This document shows positions 52,924-62,406 of a DNA stretch of 64,000 nt, one piece after another. The position numbers and the translations under genes were made by a program. This DNA comes from Phocaeicola coprocola DSM 17136. GTDB taxonomy: Bacteria > Bacteroidota > Bacteroidia > Bacteroidales > Bacteroidaceae. Within the stretch, counting starts at the first letter, position 1; every line of letters begins with the position of its first letter. The DNA is taken from NCBI RefSeq assembly GCF_000154845.1, contig NZ_DS981490.1, forward strand, positions 62,001 to 126,000. The letters are read 5' to 3'. Below the pieces are notes generated by a model that was not told where the DNA came from, ran no database searches, and saw only the letters and a list, made by a program, of their open reading frames with translations.

Positions 52924-55044
52924 ATGGAATGGCTAACAAATCAGTTTCAAGGTAATGCCTCTGTAGAGGATTCCTTGGTATATGGCATTAGTCGGGCTGC
53001 CCGAAAAGCCTGCGCCGGTATCACATTTATTCTTTTTTCGTTTGCAGCATCTGCACAGACAGCCGAGCAAAGTATCGAACTGGGAGAAGTGGAAGTAAAA
53101 GCTGCACGGATTGTTCATAAAACAGACGGTCTGCTGCTCTACCCTTCCGATGCTCAGAAAGAAGCGTCCAGTTCAGGATATAGTGTCTTGCAGAAACTCA
53201 GTCTACCTAATATCCGTATCGATGAAGATGCCCGTAATGTGTCTACTATCGACAATAAAGGAAGCGTACAGCTACGTATCAACGGCATTATTGTAGATCA
53301 AGCCGAAATGTTATCACTCGATCCGAAAAGCATCCGTAAGATAGATTTCATTGACAATCCCGGTGTCCGTTATGGTGATGGTGTCGCTTATGTTATCGAT
53401 ATTACGACACGGCGCGCAACCAGTGGATACACAGTCGGCACATTCCTGAGTCAGTCACTGAATGCCGAAAACGGGAACTATACAGTCTATGGTAAGTGGA
53501 ATACGGGAAAAAGCGAACTTTCGTTGAACTATGATTTCGGATATAAGGATTTTGACGGTAATCGGATGGAGGAAACAGCCTATTATCACTTGAATGATGG
53601 ATCAGTCTATACCATTCAACGTAACGATATTGCGTCACGCAGCCGGAGATTCAATAATCGTGTGAAGCTGACCTACAATTTAGCTGATTCTACCCGTTAT
53701 GTATTTCAAGCATCGCTCAGTGGTGATTTCAGTCACGTACCAGGCGATTTCAACCGGAAGAGTGTGATAGATGGAACGGAAGAATATATTGCAATCCAGC
53801 AAGACAACAGTCGGACGGGAAGTCCGGTTCTCGACTTATATTATTTCCAGCAGCTTACCCCCAGACAGTCGGTCACGCTGAATGCTGTAGGTACCTATAT
53901 CGATACAAATTCCTCTACCAGTTACGATGAAGGCTCTCCCTACCGATACAATGTGGACGGAAAGACTTATTCGCTGATGAGTGAAGCTATCTACGAGAAT
54001 AAGTTGAAACCTTTTACCCTTTCTACTGGTATCAATTACAGTCAGAAATACACGAACAATACGTATACGGGCGATGTTTCTTCGCTTACCCTGATGCACA
54101 ACAACCGCTTCTATCTGTTTTCCGAGATAAAAGGCTATTGGGGTAAACTACGTTATTCGGTAGGCATAGGTGCAAGCTACCTGCACTACCGCCAACAGGA
54201 GCATACGTACGACTACTGGACGTTTTGTCCTAAAGCTGCACTGAGCTATGATTTCACCAATGCACTGCATGTAAGCTATAATTTCCAGTCGAACGAGCGT
54301 ACTTCCCGCATAGCCATGATCAGCGATGCCATGATCCGTACCAACAGCATGGAATGGACTGCCGGAAGTCCTGACCTCAAGCCCAACAGAGAAACATATC
54401 ACACTCTCAGACTATCTTATTCCGAGGCCCGCCTGCAAGCATACATCGAAGGCTTTTATAAGATATGTCATCGCCCGAACATGGCGGTGTACGAACGGAC
54501 GGCAGACGATCAGTTTATCTATACCCAGCGCAACCAGAAAGAAATAGATGCCTTGCAGACAGCAGGATATGTCAATTATTGGTTGCTGCCCGATAAACTT
54601 TCCGTAGCCTTATACGGCGGATTGTTCCGTTGTTTCAACTTCGGATATGACTACACTCACTGTTATACTTCTTATTTCCTGACGGGAAATGTTCACGCTT
54701 ATTTGGGAAACTTTTCGCTTCAGGCATATGCCGACAACGGATGGCGTTTCCTGGAAGGAGAATCTAAGGGATATAACGGAAACAGCATCCTGCTGAAGGG
54801 CTCCTATCAGTATAAATCCTACCAGTTTTCCCTTGCCTGGCAACTGCCATTGATGCAGCGGTATAAGATGTTCGAAACAGATATCTTGAACTGTAATCTT
54901 CAGAAATCGACAGCTCTTTACAGCACGGACATCTGTAATCTCGTCAGTCTGACAGTTACATGGAGGTTACACAAAGGACATAAATACCGGACGGTCAATA
55001 AAACTATTCAGTTGAAGGACAGTGATACGGGAATTATCCGATAA
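52924..55044 (+). CDS. Outer-membrane beta-barrel receptor (OMP_b-brl_3 / TonB-receptor-like)
   Basis: 706 residues. The start is unusual, with about 30 polar residues before the hydrophobic signal (ACAGITFILFSFAASAQ). A plug-like domain follows (IELGEVEVKAARIVHKTDG, QLRINGIIVDQ, IDFIDNPGVRYGDG), then a long barrel. OMP_b-brl_3 proteins resemble TonB-dependent receptors without a carboxypeptidase-like extension; I see no clear TonB box. The ligand is unknown. The upstream regulator and repeats suggest a dedicated regulator-receptor pair. It does not end in the classic aromatic residue. Confidence 0.82.
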   Translation: MEWLTNQFQGNASVEDSLVYGISRAARKACAGITFILFSFAASAQTAEQSIELGEVEVKAARIVHKTDGLLLYPSDAQKEASSSGYSVLQKLSLPNIRIDEDARNVSTIDNKGSVQLRINGIIVDQAEMLSLDPKSIRKIDFIDNPGVRYGDGVAYVIDITTRRATSGYTVGTFLSQSLNAENGNYTVYGKWNTGKSELSLNYDFGYKDFDGNRMEETAYYHLNDGSVYTIQRNDIASRSRRFNNRVKLTYNLADSTRYVFQASLSGDFSHVPGDFNRKSVIDGTEEYIAIQQDNSRTGSPVLDLYYFQQLTPRQSVTLNAVGTYIDTNSSTSYDEGSPYRYNVDGKTYSLMSEAIYENKLKPFTLSTGINYSQKYTNNTYTGDVSSLTLMHNNRFYLFSEIKGYWGKLRYSVGIGASYLHYRQQEHTYDYWTFCPKAALSYDFTNALHVSYNFQSNERTSRIAMISDAMIRTNSMEWTAGSPDLKPNRETYHTLRLSYSEARLQAYIEGFYKICHRPNMAVYERTADDQFIYTQRNQKEIDALQTAGYVNYWLLPDKLSVALYGGLFRCFNFGYDYTHCYTSYFLTGNVHAYLGNFSLQAYADNGWRFLEGESKGYNGNSILLKGSYQYKSYQFSLAWQLPLMQRYKMFETDILNCNLQKSTALYSTDICNLVSLTVTWRLHKGHKYRTVNKTIQLKDSDTGIIR

Positions 55045-55177
55045 GATATAAAAAAAATGAGCTGATAAGTTGGAAACAAAATGATTTTTGATAAATGCCT
55101 TTGTTTTCGTTTGAATAAATAGAAAAATATCTATTACCTTTAAGTATTGATAATTTCTAGTTTGATAAACGGTTTAT

Positions 55178-56293
55178 ATGAAGAAATATTTTTTCACACC
55201 GAGAGTAGGAAAAGATTATGAAAAAGGTTTTCATGGAATAAAAACATTAATTCTTGGATCGCATTTTTATTGTCCATATACGGATTGTAGCCATCTGAAA
55301 GAGGAATGTGCTTCCAGTAATACAATATGGAGTATGGATGCTGCCTGTCCATGTTATGTCGGTAAAGAAGATCAGAATTACTATAAATTGTCAAACAGCG
55401 ATACTATCGAGGTGGATTCTTACCTGGAGGGATTCCCCTACCCGTCGTTCGATGCCTTTACCTATCTCATGTTAAACAAACGTGATTATCTTTCGGAAGA
55501 TGAAAAACTTCTCTTTTGGGATCAAGTAGCCTTTACCAATTATATCCAGCATTATTGGCCCAATGGCTATACACCACCCTATGAAGACAACGAAAGTCTG
55601 TTCGATGCTGATTATGAAGCTTTCAAGGAAGTGCTGACGGAACTAAGACCACAAATTGTCATTGTGTGGAACAAAGCAATCAAAGATTGTCTGTTGTCTA
55701 ATGGCGACCTTCAATTTGTAGGTATGATAAATATTCCTATTATTTCAACTTATATGTTTATATATGAGGGGGCAGAACCAGAACTTTCCCCAAAACAATT
55801 GGAGAAATTAAAGAAGGAGTATAACATCATATCCGAAAAAATAGAAACGAAATGGCTGAGGGAACTATTGATTGAGAGTTTCAATGACCCGCATGCAGTA
55901 GAGGCATTCAGACAGAAAATAGAATATGTTAAGTGTATTCAAGGTGGACGGAGTGATTCAAATATTGAAAATATCGTAACGTTACTAAAACGGTGTGCTA
56001 CCCAAAAGCTAATAATCAGAATGGGAAATAAACTTAATTTTGGCCCTGGCCTTTCCCGTGTACATAAAGAAATCTTTCTAAAATTGATCAAAGAATCTTT
56101 TGATGCTCCCTTAAAAGGAACTAATGAGGCTTTTTCTAAAATGTTTGATTACAAATTTGGCCACTGCAAAATTCCAGACAATGCAAACGATAATAAAATA
56201 AAATTGATGAAATCTATATTTAGTATGGTAAAAAAGAAAAAGATAGAAAAAAGAAGAGAAAAAGATGAAGAGAGACTGGTTTCGCATAATTAG
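55178..56293 (+). CDS. Uncharacterised protein with uracil-DNA-glycosylase-like features
   Basis: 371 residues. GIKTLILGSHFYCPY (about 20-34) resembles the first strand and loop of UDG-superfamily enzymes (LILGxxP). FWDQVAFTNYIQHYWP (113-128) resembles the conserved (V)xxTNxxQ segment, and ELRPQIVIVWNKAIKDC (155-171) the strand before the active-site fold (xPxxVIVxGxxA). A clear C-terminal HPS motif is missing. The last 150 residues are helical and lysine-rich (MVKKKKIEKRREKDEERL). The match is from motif reading only. It is the first gene of an AT-rich accessory block, with its own gap before the next gene. Confidence 0.5.
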   Translation: MKKYFFTPRVGKDYEKGFHGIKTLILGSHFYCPYTDCSHLKEECASSNTIWSMDAACPCYVGKEDQNYYKLSNSDTIEVDSYLEGFPYPSFDAFTYLMLNKRDYLSEDEKLLFWDQVAFTNYIQHYWPNGYTPPYEDNESLFDADYEAFKEVLTELRPQIVIVWNKAIKDCLLSNGDLQFVGMINIPIISTYMFIYEGAEPELSPKQLEKLKKEYNIISEKIETKWLRELLIESFNDPHAVEAFRQKIEYVKCIQGGRSDSNIENIVTLLKRCATQKLIIRMGNKLNFGPGLSRVHKEIFLKLIKESFDAPLKGTNEAFSKMFDYKFGHCKIPDNANDNKIKLMKSIFSMVKKKKIEKRREKDEERLVSHN

Positions 56294-56475
56294 TAAGATT
56301 TTAGTAAATTCAAAATCATAAATAACTCATTATAAAATAGATACACGCGATATTTCAAAAGTAAAAATGAAATAATCATTATGCCTTTATATGTGCTTTA
56401 GATAGGTTAACTTTGCCATGCAAACTCAAGAAAAGAGTTTGCCAGCTAGAGGCTGTTTCCTCTGATTTAACATCA
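56294..56475 (+). promoter_or_regulatory. Promoter and leader of the second accessory unit
   Basis: 182 bp between the two glycosylase-like genes. TAACTTTG (56408-56415) is a -7 box, so transcription should start near 56422. No terminator hairpin of the first gene is visible. Confidence 0.45.
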
Positions 56476-57255
56476 ATGAACATGGGACAGTTAAAACAAT
56501 TGGAGCAACAGATTCTCGATGAATGGCGCCGATTTGCAGAAAGTAAACACGATGCAGAAGAGTTCTCTGAAGACGGATTGCTTTGGAGGGGACTGATCTA
56601 TTATGCAGACGGATCGTGGCACAGAAGAGAAGGTAATGAAGAAGAGTTATGGTTAAACGCAAAACGTCGTCTGCTTATTCTGACAAAAGACTTGAATGAT
56701 ACAGAAGCATGGAATATTCGGCAGGAAACCGGACGTCAGAATACAGCTGTATTCTCTTATCAGTATGGAGCACCATTTATCAAAAACCTGCGTATGTGGA
56801 CCTACGGACTATTACATACAACTTCAGAAGAAGTACCCGATTTTAAGACAGTCCGTAATATGGAATTATCTGGTCCTTTTTTTGAAACGGCTCCCATTGC
56901 ACACGTTAATTGTAAAAAGCAGTGTGGAGGTTCTAGTATCACCAATAGACTTCTTTCATTGTATCTGAATGATTATGCAGACTTTCTGAAAAAACAGATT
57001 GCGCTATATGATGCAAACATCATTCTGTGTTGTGGTTGTGTCAACGGAAAAAATCTTATTTTAGATTTTGTTCGCTCACAATATCTGACAGATTTACAAG
57101 TTGTACCCGATACGGGGGATTGGATTTATTATTCGCCTGCTACGGAAAAATGGGTGATTAACAGTTATCATCCTAGTGCCCGAATTGGATACGAAGAATG
57201 CTACGTTGGCATGATGAATGCTTTTCACCTGGCATTAAGCAGAAAAACATTGTAA
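56476..57255 (+). CDS. Second uncharacterised protein with UDG-like features
   Basis: 259 residues from ATG at 56476 (MNMGQLKQLEQQ). The ATG at 56413 is inside the -7 box TAACTTTG and is rejected. RRLLILTKDLND (64-75) resembles the first UDG strand; FFETAPIAHVNCKKQCG (about 135-151) the second motif; YDANIILCCGCVNGKN (178-193) the PxxVIVxG strand; and INSYHPSARIGYEE (228-241) the C-terminal HPSxR motif of UDG superfamily members. Together these give the family order. It is not closely similar to the protein encoded at 55178. It lies 36 bp upstream of the coiled-coil gene in one operon. Enzyme activity is unproven. Confidence 0.55.
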   Translation: MNMGQLKQLEQQILDEWRRFAESKHDAEEFSEDGLLWRGLIYYADGSWHRREGNEEELWLNAKRRLLILTKDLNDTEAWNIRQETGRQNTAVFSYQYGAPFIKNLRMWTYGLLHTTSEEVPDFKTVRNMELSGPFFETAPIAHVNCKKQCGGSSITNRLLSLYLNDYADFLKKQIALYDANIILCCGCVNGKNLILDFVRSQYLTDLQVVPDTGDWIYYSPATEKWVINSYHPSARIGYEECYVGMMNAFHLALSRKTL

Positions 57256-57291
57256 TTTAAGAAATGTTGTGACTATATAAATCAATATCTT

Positions 57292-59424
57292 ATGGACAAA
57301 ATAAAGATTTATCAGAAAATCAAGGAGTTGTCTCATCAGAAAGGAACTGTTTATACGAGGGCTGATTTAGCTTACGACTTGCAGCAGTTGGGTATATCAA
57401 ATGACTGCTTTGAGGTCGGAATATTGGTATGGGAAGCTTACCAATATTTCAATCAGGACAATTCTATCAGGACTTGTTTTTACGATAACGAAAAAAAAGG
57501 TTTATTAGTAGATGAGTATCAGGCAGATGGATTGATTGCGAAAAATGAAACAGACTGTTTGTTTAAATTAGAACAACAGCGTTTGCAGAACTGGAATAAA
57601 TCACTAAATAGTGTAAATAAATCAGTGGCAGAGGTTATACGAGAAGAAGCAGTCCGCCAAGGCAGTAATATAACCGGTGCCATTATCGGAACAAAAGGAG
57701 TAGAATCTGTAAAACAAGAAGCAACAAAAGTTTTCGGTAAGTACTCGGCATTGGTTGGAAATTACGATGAAGCCAAACAACAGATACATCTTTTGATAGG
57801 AGATTTTATAAAATTACGTGCTTACATTTGTGATATCTATCACAGGTTTGCTCTGACACTTGTTGATGCGTTTGGTGAATCTATCAAAGTAGTTTCTCCC
57901 GAGCTGTTCGATTTTGAAAAGATAGAATACCTGGATGTACATAAGATGTTACAGAATGTACAGCTAGACTACAATACAATAAATGAAAAATGCTCAACAC
58001 TGATGTCTGATATATCAGACAGTTTTGCGCAGTCATTGAAAACAGCAAGTATTGCTTATAGAGGGACAAGTAATAAACAAATTGGTTTGATATTAGCAGG
58101 TTTAAATATGCTTTCACATTATATGGAAACGGGAGAGAAAGTTGCAAATCTCAAACAAGAATTACTTTGCCTGAAGAATAGCGTAAATCATGACGTTGCC
58201 TTGATTAAGGGGGATATGGGAAGACTCTTTGTTGTCTACAAGTCACTTAATGATGTTTTCATTCCTGAAGCAGAAGCTTTCTGTAAATTTGCAGAGCAGG
58301 TTCTTTCGGAAGAATGGCGTCAGCTAACAGATTTGCTCTATAACGATGATAAAACAAGAAGTCTGAAACAGAAACGTGACGATATCTTGGCAGAACTAAA
58401 CAAAATAGAACAAGAGATGAATGATGAGGAGCTTAATATCGGTTATTACTCTATGCATATTACGGAATGTAAACAGCTACTGGACAGCTTACAGACACAA
58501 TATAAGGATGCCAAACAAACTAAGCCCTCTAAACCTTCTTTTTTGAAGAACATATGTACATTGGGAACGTTAAACAAATCTTACAACAGACGTATTTATG
58601 AGTGGAGCCAAATTTGTAAACCACTTGTCATGCAATACGAGAATTTGCAGGTAGATATAAAGCTGGATAGTGATGAATTAAAGTTGCAACAAACAAGATT
58701 TAAGGAGCATCAAATGGAGCATAATCATTTTAAAAATATGCTACAACAACAGAACAGCTTAATTATAGAGAATATCAGCGCCGATAGAAATATCCGTTTA
58801 AGGATGATTCCTCATTTGGAAGCTGTTATCAACTTATTGCGATTAGGCAGAAAAATAGCAGAAAACCGATTAGATAATTCATTGACCCAAACGGTTTCTA
58901 TCACACAGCAAGACATTCGGATCCCTGAAGATTTAAGTAACAAAATAGACGTATTTTGTCAGTCTGTAAGAGAACATTTGGAAGGTTCTACAGTTTCTGC
59001 ACATAGAAGAAAATCTATTGAAAGTAATGTAGACAATATTCCTGTTATTGAATCTATCCCAGAGATAAAACAGAGTGAGCACGAATTAGCAGAAATAAGA
59101 GCGGCAGAAGGCGTAGCTATTCAGCAGACAATCACTTTTCTTGAGAGTGCGATAAAACTGGAAGCCATGAAAGCCCAATGTGCAATTGCAGAAAATAATT
59201 ATAATCAGGAGCTAACAAAACTACAAAGCCAATTTTACCAGTATCTGGAAAGTTTAAATGGCAGGAGCGATATTTTAATGAAAAGTCTGCAACGCATGAA
59301 TACAGCTCAAAACCATGAACAACTAAAAAGCGGATTCTTGGCATTGGCTGACAAAAGTCGTAATTTATTTGAAGACGGAGATTGGGAGGACTTTATTAAT
59401 GGAACTAAAACAATAGAATTATGA
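57292..59424 (+). CDS. Large coiled-coil protein of unknown function
   Basis: 710 residues, almost wholly alpha-helical. Residues 1-75 may be a small HTH-like domain (VYTRADLAYDLQQLGISNDC, ILVWEAYQYF). A glycine-containing hydrophobic stretch follows (SNITGAIIGTKGVES, about 124-138). Long coiled coils cover about 350-520 and 590-690 (KQKRDDILAELNKIEQEMND). The layout recalls helical pore-forming or membrane-remodelling proteins, but I recognise no family. The last codons overlap the start of the DUF4112-like membrane gene by 4 bp (ATGA), implying a complex or joint function. Confidence 0.6.
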   Translation: MDKIKIYQKIKELSHQKGTVYTRADLAYDLQQLGISNDCFEVGILVWEAYQYFNQDNSIRTCFYDNEKKGLLVDEYQADGLIAKNETDCLFKLEQQRLQNWNKSLNSVNKSVAEVIREEAVRQGSNITGAIIGTKGVESVKQEATKVFGKYSALVGNYDEAKQQIHLLIGDFIKLRAYICDIYHRFALTLVDAFGESIKVVSPELFDFEKIEYLDVHKMLQNVQLDYNTINEKCSTLMSDISDSFAQSLKTASIAYRGTSNKQIGLILAGLNMLSHYMETGEKVANLKQELLCLKNSVNHDVALIKGDMGRLFVVYKSLNDVFIPEAEAFCKFAEQVLSEEWRQLTDLLYNDDKTRSLKQKRDDILAELNKIEQEMNDEELNIGYYSMHITECKQLLDSLQTQYKDAKQTKPSKPSFLKNICTLGTLNKSYNRRIYEWSQICKPLVMQYENLQVDIKLDSDELKLQQTRFKEHQMEHNHFKNMLQQQNSLIIENISADRNIRLRMIPHLEAVINLLRLGRKIAENRLDNSLTQTVSITQQDIRIPEDLSNKIDVFCQSVREHLEGSTVSAHRRKSIESNVDNIPVIESIPEIKQSEHELAEIRAAEGVAIQQTITFLESAIKLEAMKAQCAIAENNYNQELTKLQSQFYQYLESLNGRSDILMKSLQRMNTAQNHEQLKSGFLALADKSRNLFEDGDWEDFINGTKTIEL

Positions 59425-60026
59425 GTGAAATGCAAAATAACAGAAGACATCAGGCACAAAAAGAGTTGGGGCTAGACAATACGGAAGAAGAATTGCAGAT
59501 CGAACAATCCATACAGAAAGAAGAACTACGTCAAATGGAAAAGCAGTTGCGGCGCATGGAAATCGAACAGTCTTCATCTTATAGAACAGTTCTAAGCATA
59601 GCCAAATGGATGGATAAATTCTGTCTTGACCCTATAATTGGTTTTTTCATGCCAGGATTTGGTGACGCTCTAACTTCAGTTTTTGCCGTACCATTTATCT
59701 ATGTTGCCGCATGTAAAGTTCGTTCATTACCATTGACATTAGCGGTTATTTTCAATATACTTCGCGATGTGGCACTTGGTTTAATTCCATTCTATATCGG
59801 CGATATTATTGATTTTTGCAATCGTGCTTATTTACAGAACTGCAAACTTATAGTCGGTTTTGTAGAAGATGATCAGGAGGTGATCAATGAAGTCAATCGG
59901 AAAGCTGTCTGGACAGGTATAATGATTATTCTTTTTTGTGTTACTATTTATTACTTGGTTAAATTGGTTGTTTATGTTGGCTCTGTGATATCAGATTTTT
60001 TTAATGGCTTGTTTGCTGCTTTTTGA
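59421..60026 (+). CDS. DUF4112-like membrane protein
   Basis: 201 residues. An N-terminal charged coiled coil (about 15-55, EEELQIEQSIQKEELRQMEK) leads to WMDKFCLDPIIGFFMPGFGD, which matches DUF4112 (WLDxxxxxPxxGxxxGLDaLxGLxPxxGD pattern, partly). NILRDVALGLIPFYIGDIID follows, and a last transmembrane segment ends the protein (about 168-195). About four TM segments in all. Its start overlaps the coiled-coil gene by 4 bp. Inner membrane; function unknown. Confidence 0.7.
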   Translation: MSEMQNNRRHQAQKELGLDNTEEELQIEQSIQKEELRQMEKQLRRMEIEQSSSYRTVLSIAKWMDKFCLDPIIGFFMPGFGDALTSVFAVPFIYVAACKVRSLPLTLAVIFNILRDVALGLIPFYIGDIIDFCNRAYLQNCKLIVGFVEDDQEVINEVNRKAVWTGIMIILFCVTIYYLVKLVVYVGSVISDFFNGLFAAF

Positions 60027-60117
60027 AATAATAGGAAATCATTGATTTTTTATCTCCAAAAGAATCTTGTATGTTATTCATTGAATTTCAATCAGCCATT
60101 TGAAATATCATAAGTAA

Positions 60118-60159
60118 TAATAGCCCTATCAAACTTTTTTGGTAATGATAGGGCTATTA
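60118..60159. terminator. Hairpin between the accessory block and the Dcu gene
   Basis: TAATAGCCCTATCA (60118-60131) and TGATAGGGCTATTA (60146-60159) form a perfect 14-bp stem with T-rich loop. T runs outside the stem are weak, so termination is probable but not certain. It lies between convergent genes. Confidence 0.65.
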
Positions 60160-60211
60160 GCAGAAGAGTAATAAATTAATCTATCTATATGGGATTTAAA
60201 CTTCATTATAA

Positions 60212-61522
60212 TTACATCATCGAAACCCACACAATACCCAGTACAACCGATACAATGGTGGCTATCAGTCCGGGCATCATAAACGAATGGTTCAGCAGAT
60301 ATTTGCCTATTCGTGTTGTTCCGGTAGTATCAAAGTTTATGGCGGCTATCACTGTCGGATAGTTGGGCAGGAAAAAATAACCGTTCACAGCTGGGAAAAG
60401 CGCGATAAGCATATAAGGAGAAATGCCTAGTGCTATGCCGAGCGGTAACAGAGAACGAACGGTAGCTGCCTGACTGAATAACAAGATGGACATCAGGAAC
60501 AAGGCCACACCAAACAGCCAAGGCATATCGGTAACAAGGCCGAAAATATTCTCTTTCATAACTTCCATGTTTCCTGCGATGAAGGTATCTCCCATCCATG
60601 CAATACCAAAAATTGCAACTACGGCCTGCATTCCTGCATTGAAAACAGAACCTTTTGCTGCCTTTATACCATCTGTTTTTGTGAATAGCAAAATGAGTGA
60701 GGCGGCAGAAAGCATCAACACTTCGATAATGTGTGACATCTCCATTTGAACTTCACCTTGAGCTGTTGTAAATGTCGGGCGGAGTCCGTCGATAGATCCG
60801 AATAAAACAATTCCTATCGTGGCAGCCAAAAAGAGAATGACAGAAGTAAGTGCCTTACCATGACTTGCCACTTCTGTGGTATGATAACCATCACCGGAAA
60901 TTTCACCAGCTGCCAGTCGTCTTTGATATTCAGGGTCATCTTTCAGTTCTTTGCCGACTTTCATCGAATACAGTGCACCGAGAAGAACTCCAGCCAGCGT
61001 ACAGGGAATGGAAATCTTCAGGATATCGAACAGCGAAATGTTATATCCGGCAAGCATACTGAGCATAGCAACCGTTGCTGCCGATATCGGGCTGGCAGTA
61101 ATAGCCTGCTGCGAAGCGATAACTGCGATACCCAACGGACGTTCCGGACGAATACCTGTATCTTTGGCAACCTCGGCAATAACGGGAAGAACAGAATAAG
61201 CTACATGTCCTGTTCCTGCAAAAAAGGTAAAAAAGTAAGTCACAAACGGGCTTAGCAATGTAATATGATGCGGGTTCTTTCGCAAAATCTTCTCTGCCCA
61301 CTTCACCATCAGGTCCAGTCCACCTGCTGCTTGCATACAACTTGCTGCCGCAATGACAGCAACAATCATAAGCATTACATCTATCGGAGGTGCAGTGGGT
61401 TGAAGTCCGAATACAAAGGTCAGCACAGCAAGACCAAGTCCGCCCAATATTCCCAGTCCGATACCGCCTACTCTTGCACCGATAATTATCGCCACAAGGA
61501 CAAATAATAATTGTAATAGCAT
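60212..61522 (-). CDS. dcuB: Anaerobic C4-dicarboxylate transporter, Dcu family
   Basis: 436 residues, about 10-12 hydrophobic segments. MLLQLLFVLVAIIIGARVGG, GTGHVAYSVLPVIAEVAKDT and GIRPERPLGIAVIASQQAIT are signatures of DcuA/DcuB. It exchanges fumarate, malate or aspartate for succinate in anaerobic respiration. The choice between DcuA and DcuB cannot be made reliably here. It begins 31 bp after the SDR stop on the same strand. Confidence 0.88.
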   Translation of the reverse strand: MLLQLLFVLVAIIIGARVGGIGLGILGGLGLAVLTFVFGLQPTAPPIDVMLMIVAVIAAASCMQAAGGLDLMVKWAEKILRKNPHHITLLSPFVTYFFTFFAGTGHVAYSVLPVIAEVAKDTGIRPERPLGIAVIASQQAITASPISAATVAMLSMLAGYNISLFDILKISIPCTLAGVLLGALYSMKVGKELKDDPEYQRRLAAGEISGDGYHTTEVASHGKALTSVILFLAATIGIVLFGSIDGLRPTFTTAQGEVQMEMSHIIEVLMLSAASLILLFTKTDGIKAAKGSVFNAGMQAVVAIFGIAWMGDTFIAGNMEVMKENIFGLVTDMPWLFGVALFLMSILLFSQAATVRSLLPLGIALGISPYMLIALFPAVNGYFFLPNYPTVIAAINFDTTGTTRIGKYLLNHSFMMPGLIATIVSVVLGIVWVSMM

Positions 61523-61553
61523 AAGAATCTTTATGAAATAATTAATACAAGTT

Positions 61554-62321
61554 TTATTCTTTTCTCCAGCCGTAGTCGTTGTGATAAACCATCAGCTTAC
61601 TCATTCCGCCGTCGATGGTCAGGCATTGTCCGTTGATGAAAGAATTGCGTTCGTCGCAGAGAAACTCTACAGCACGGGCGATATCTTCAGGCTCTCCTAC
61701 CCGTTGTGACGGATGTTGCATGATATCTCCTTCAGTGTAGTCGGGAACATAACTTTCGTCGTGAAACTTACCTGTATCAATCCATCCCGGTGCTATAGCA
61801 TTGACACGGGCTATATCGGCGAGGCTTACGGCAAGCGCATGGGTCAGTGCGGTAATGCCTCCTTTGGCTGCCGTATAAGCTTCTGTATCGGACTGCGACT
61901 GAAACGCACGGGTTGAGGAAAGGTTTACGATGGAACCAACACCGGCAAAATGATGCATGAAGAGCTTGCTAAGCAGATAAGGAGCTGCAACACCGACACG
62001 CTGTACATACAAGAAATCATCGTAACTACATCCGCTGAGGATTCCTCCTTTCATCAAGCAAGCATTATTTATCAGGCAATGTATTCCTTGTGGAGTTTCT
62101 TCTATCACTCTCGCCGCAAACTTTTGCAATACTTGTTCGTCGGCAATATCTCCTGTAAAGCCATAAACATTCATTTGTTTGGCACATAATTTTTCCGTTA
62201 CAGTCGCAACGGCATCCGCATCCATATCTATAAAATAGACTGCATTACCTTGCGATGCAAAATACTCTACCAAGCAGCGCCCTATCCCTTTGGCTCCGCC
62301 AGTTATAACTATTGTTCTCAT
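61554..62321 (-). CDS. Short-chain dehydrogenase/reductase
   Basis: 255 residues. TIVITGGAKGIGRCLVEYFA (TGxxxGxG), INNACLMKGG (the NAAG position reads NNAC), NLSSTRAFQS with catalytic Ser, and AYTAAKGG with YxxxK; C-terminal FINGQCLTIDGGMSKLMVYH. The active site is complete; the substrate is unknown. It heads a probable operon with the Dcu transporter gene. A TATTTTTG box (minus, 62343-62350) lies upstream. Confidence 0.9.
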   Translation of the reverse strand: MRTIVITGGAKGIGRCLVEYFASQGNAVYFIDMDADAVATVTEKLCAKQMNVYGFTGDIADEQVLQKFAARVIEETPQGIHCLINNACLMKGGILSGCSYDDFLYVQRVGVAAPYLLSKLFMHHFAGVGSIVNLSSTRAFQSQSDTEAYTAAKGGITALTHALAVSLADIARVNAIAPGWIDTGKFHDESYVPDYTEGDIMQHPSQRVGEPEDIARAVEFLCDERNSFINGQCLTIDGGMSKLMVYHNDYGWRKE

Positions 62322-62342
62322 TGATTGTTATTTTCTTGTTTG

Positions 62343-62350
62343 CAAAAATA
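62343..62350 (-). promoter_or_regulatory. -7 box of the SDR-Dcu operon
   Basis: CAAAAATA reads TATTTTTG on the minus strand, 21 bp before the ATG. Confidence 0.45.
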
Positions 62351-62371
62351 CGGAAATTCATGAGTTCTCCC

Positions 62372-62379
62372 TATCTTTG
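62372..62379 (+). promoter_or_regulatory. -7 box of cobB
   Basis: TATCTTTG, 27 bp before the cobB ATG at 62407. The leader is too short for a cobalamin riboswitch. Confidence 0.5.
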
Positions 62380-62406
62380 TGCCCGATTTTATCAACCGTA
62401 ACTAGC

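Noticed and set aside
47331..55044. Polysaccharide utilisation locus around GH2 and the barrel receptor
   Set aside because: No SusC/SusD pair or hybrid two-component/ECF regulator is present; the receptor is separated from GH2 by two regulators on the other strand.
60118..60159. Inverted repeat as end of a mobile element
   Set aside because: There is no second copy or target duplication, and its place between convergent genes fits a terminator.
62290..62406. Longer cobB start or a cobalamin riboswitch before cobB
   Set aside because: The extension overlaps the divergent SDR gene and the -7 box at 62372; the leader left is under 30 nt, too short for a riboswitch.
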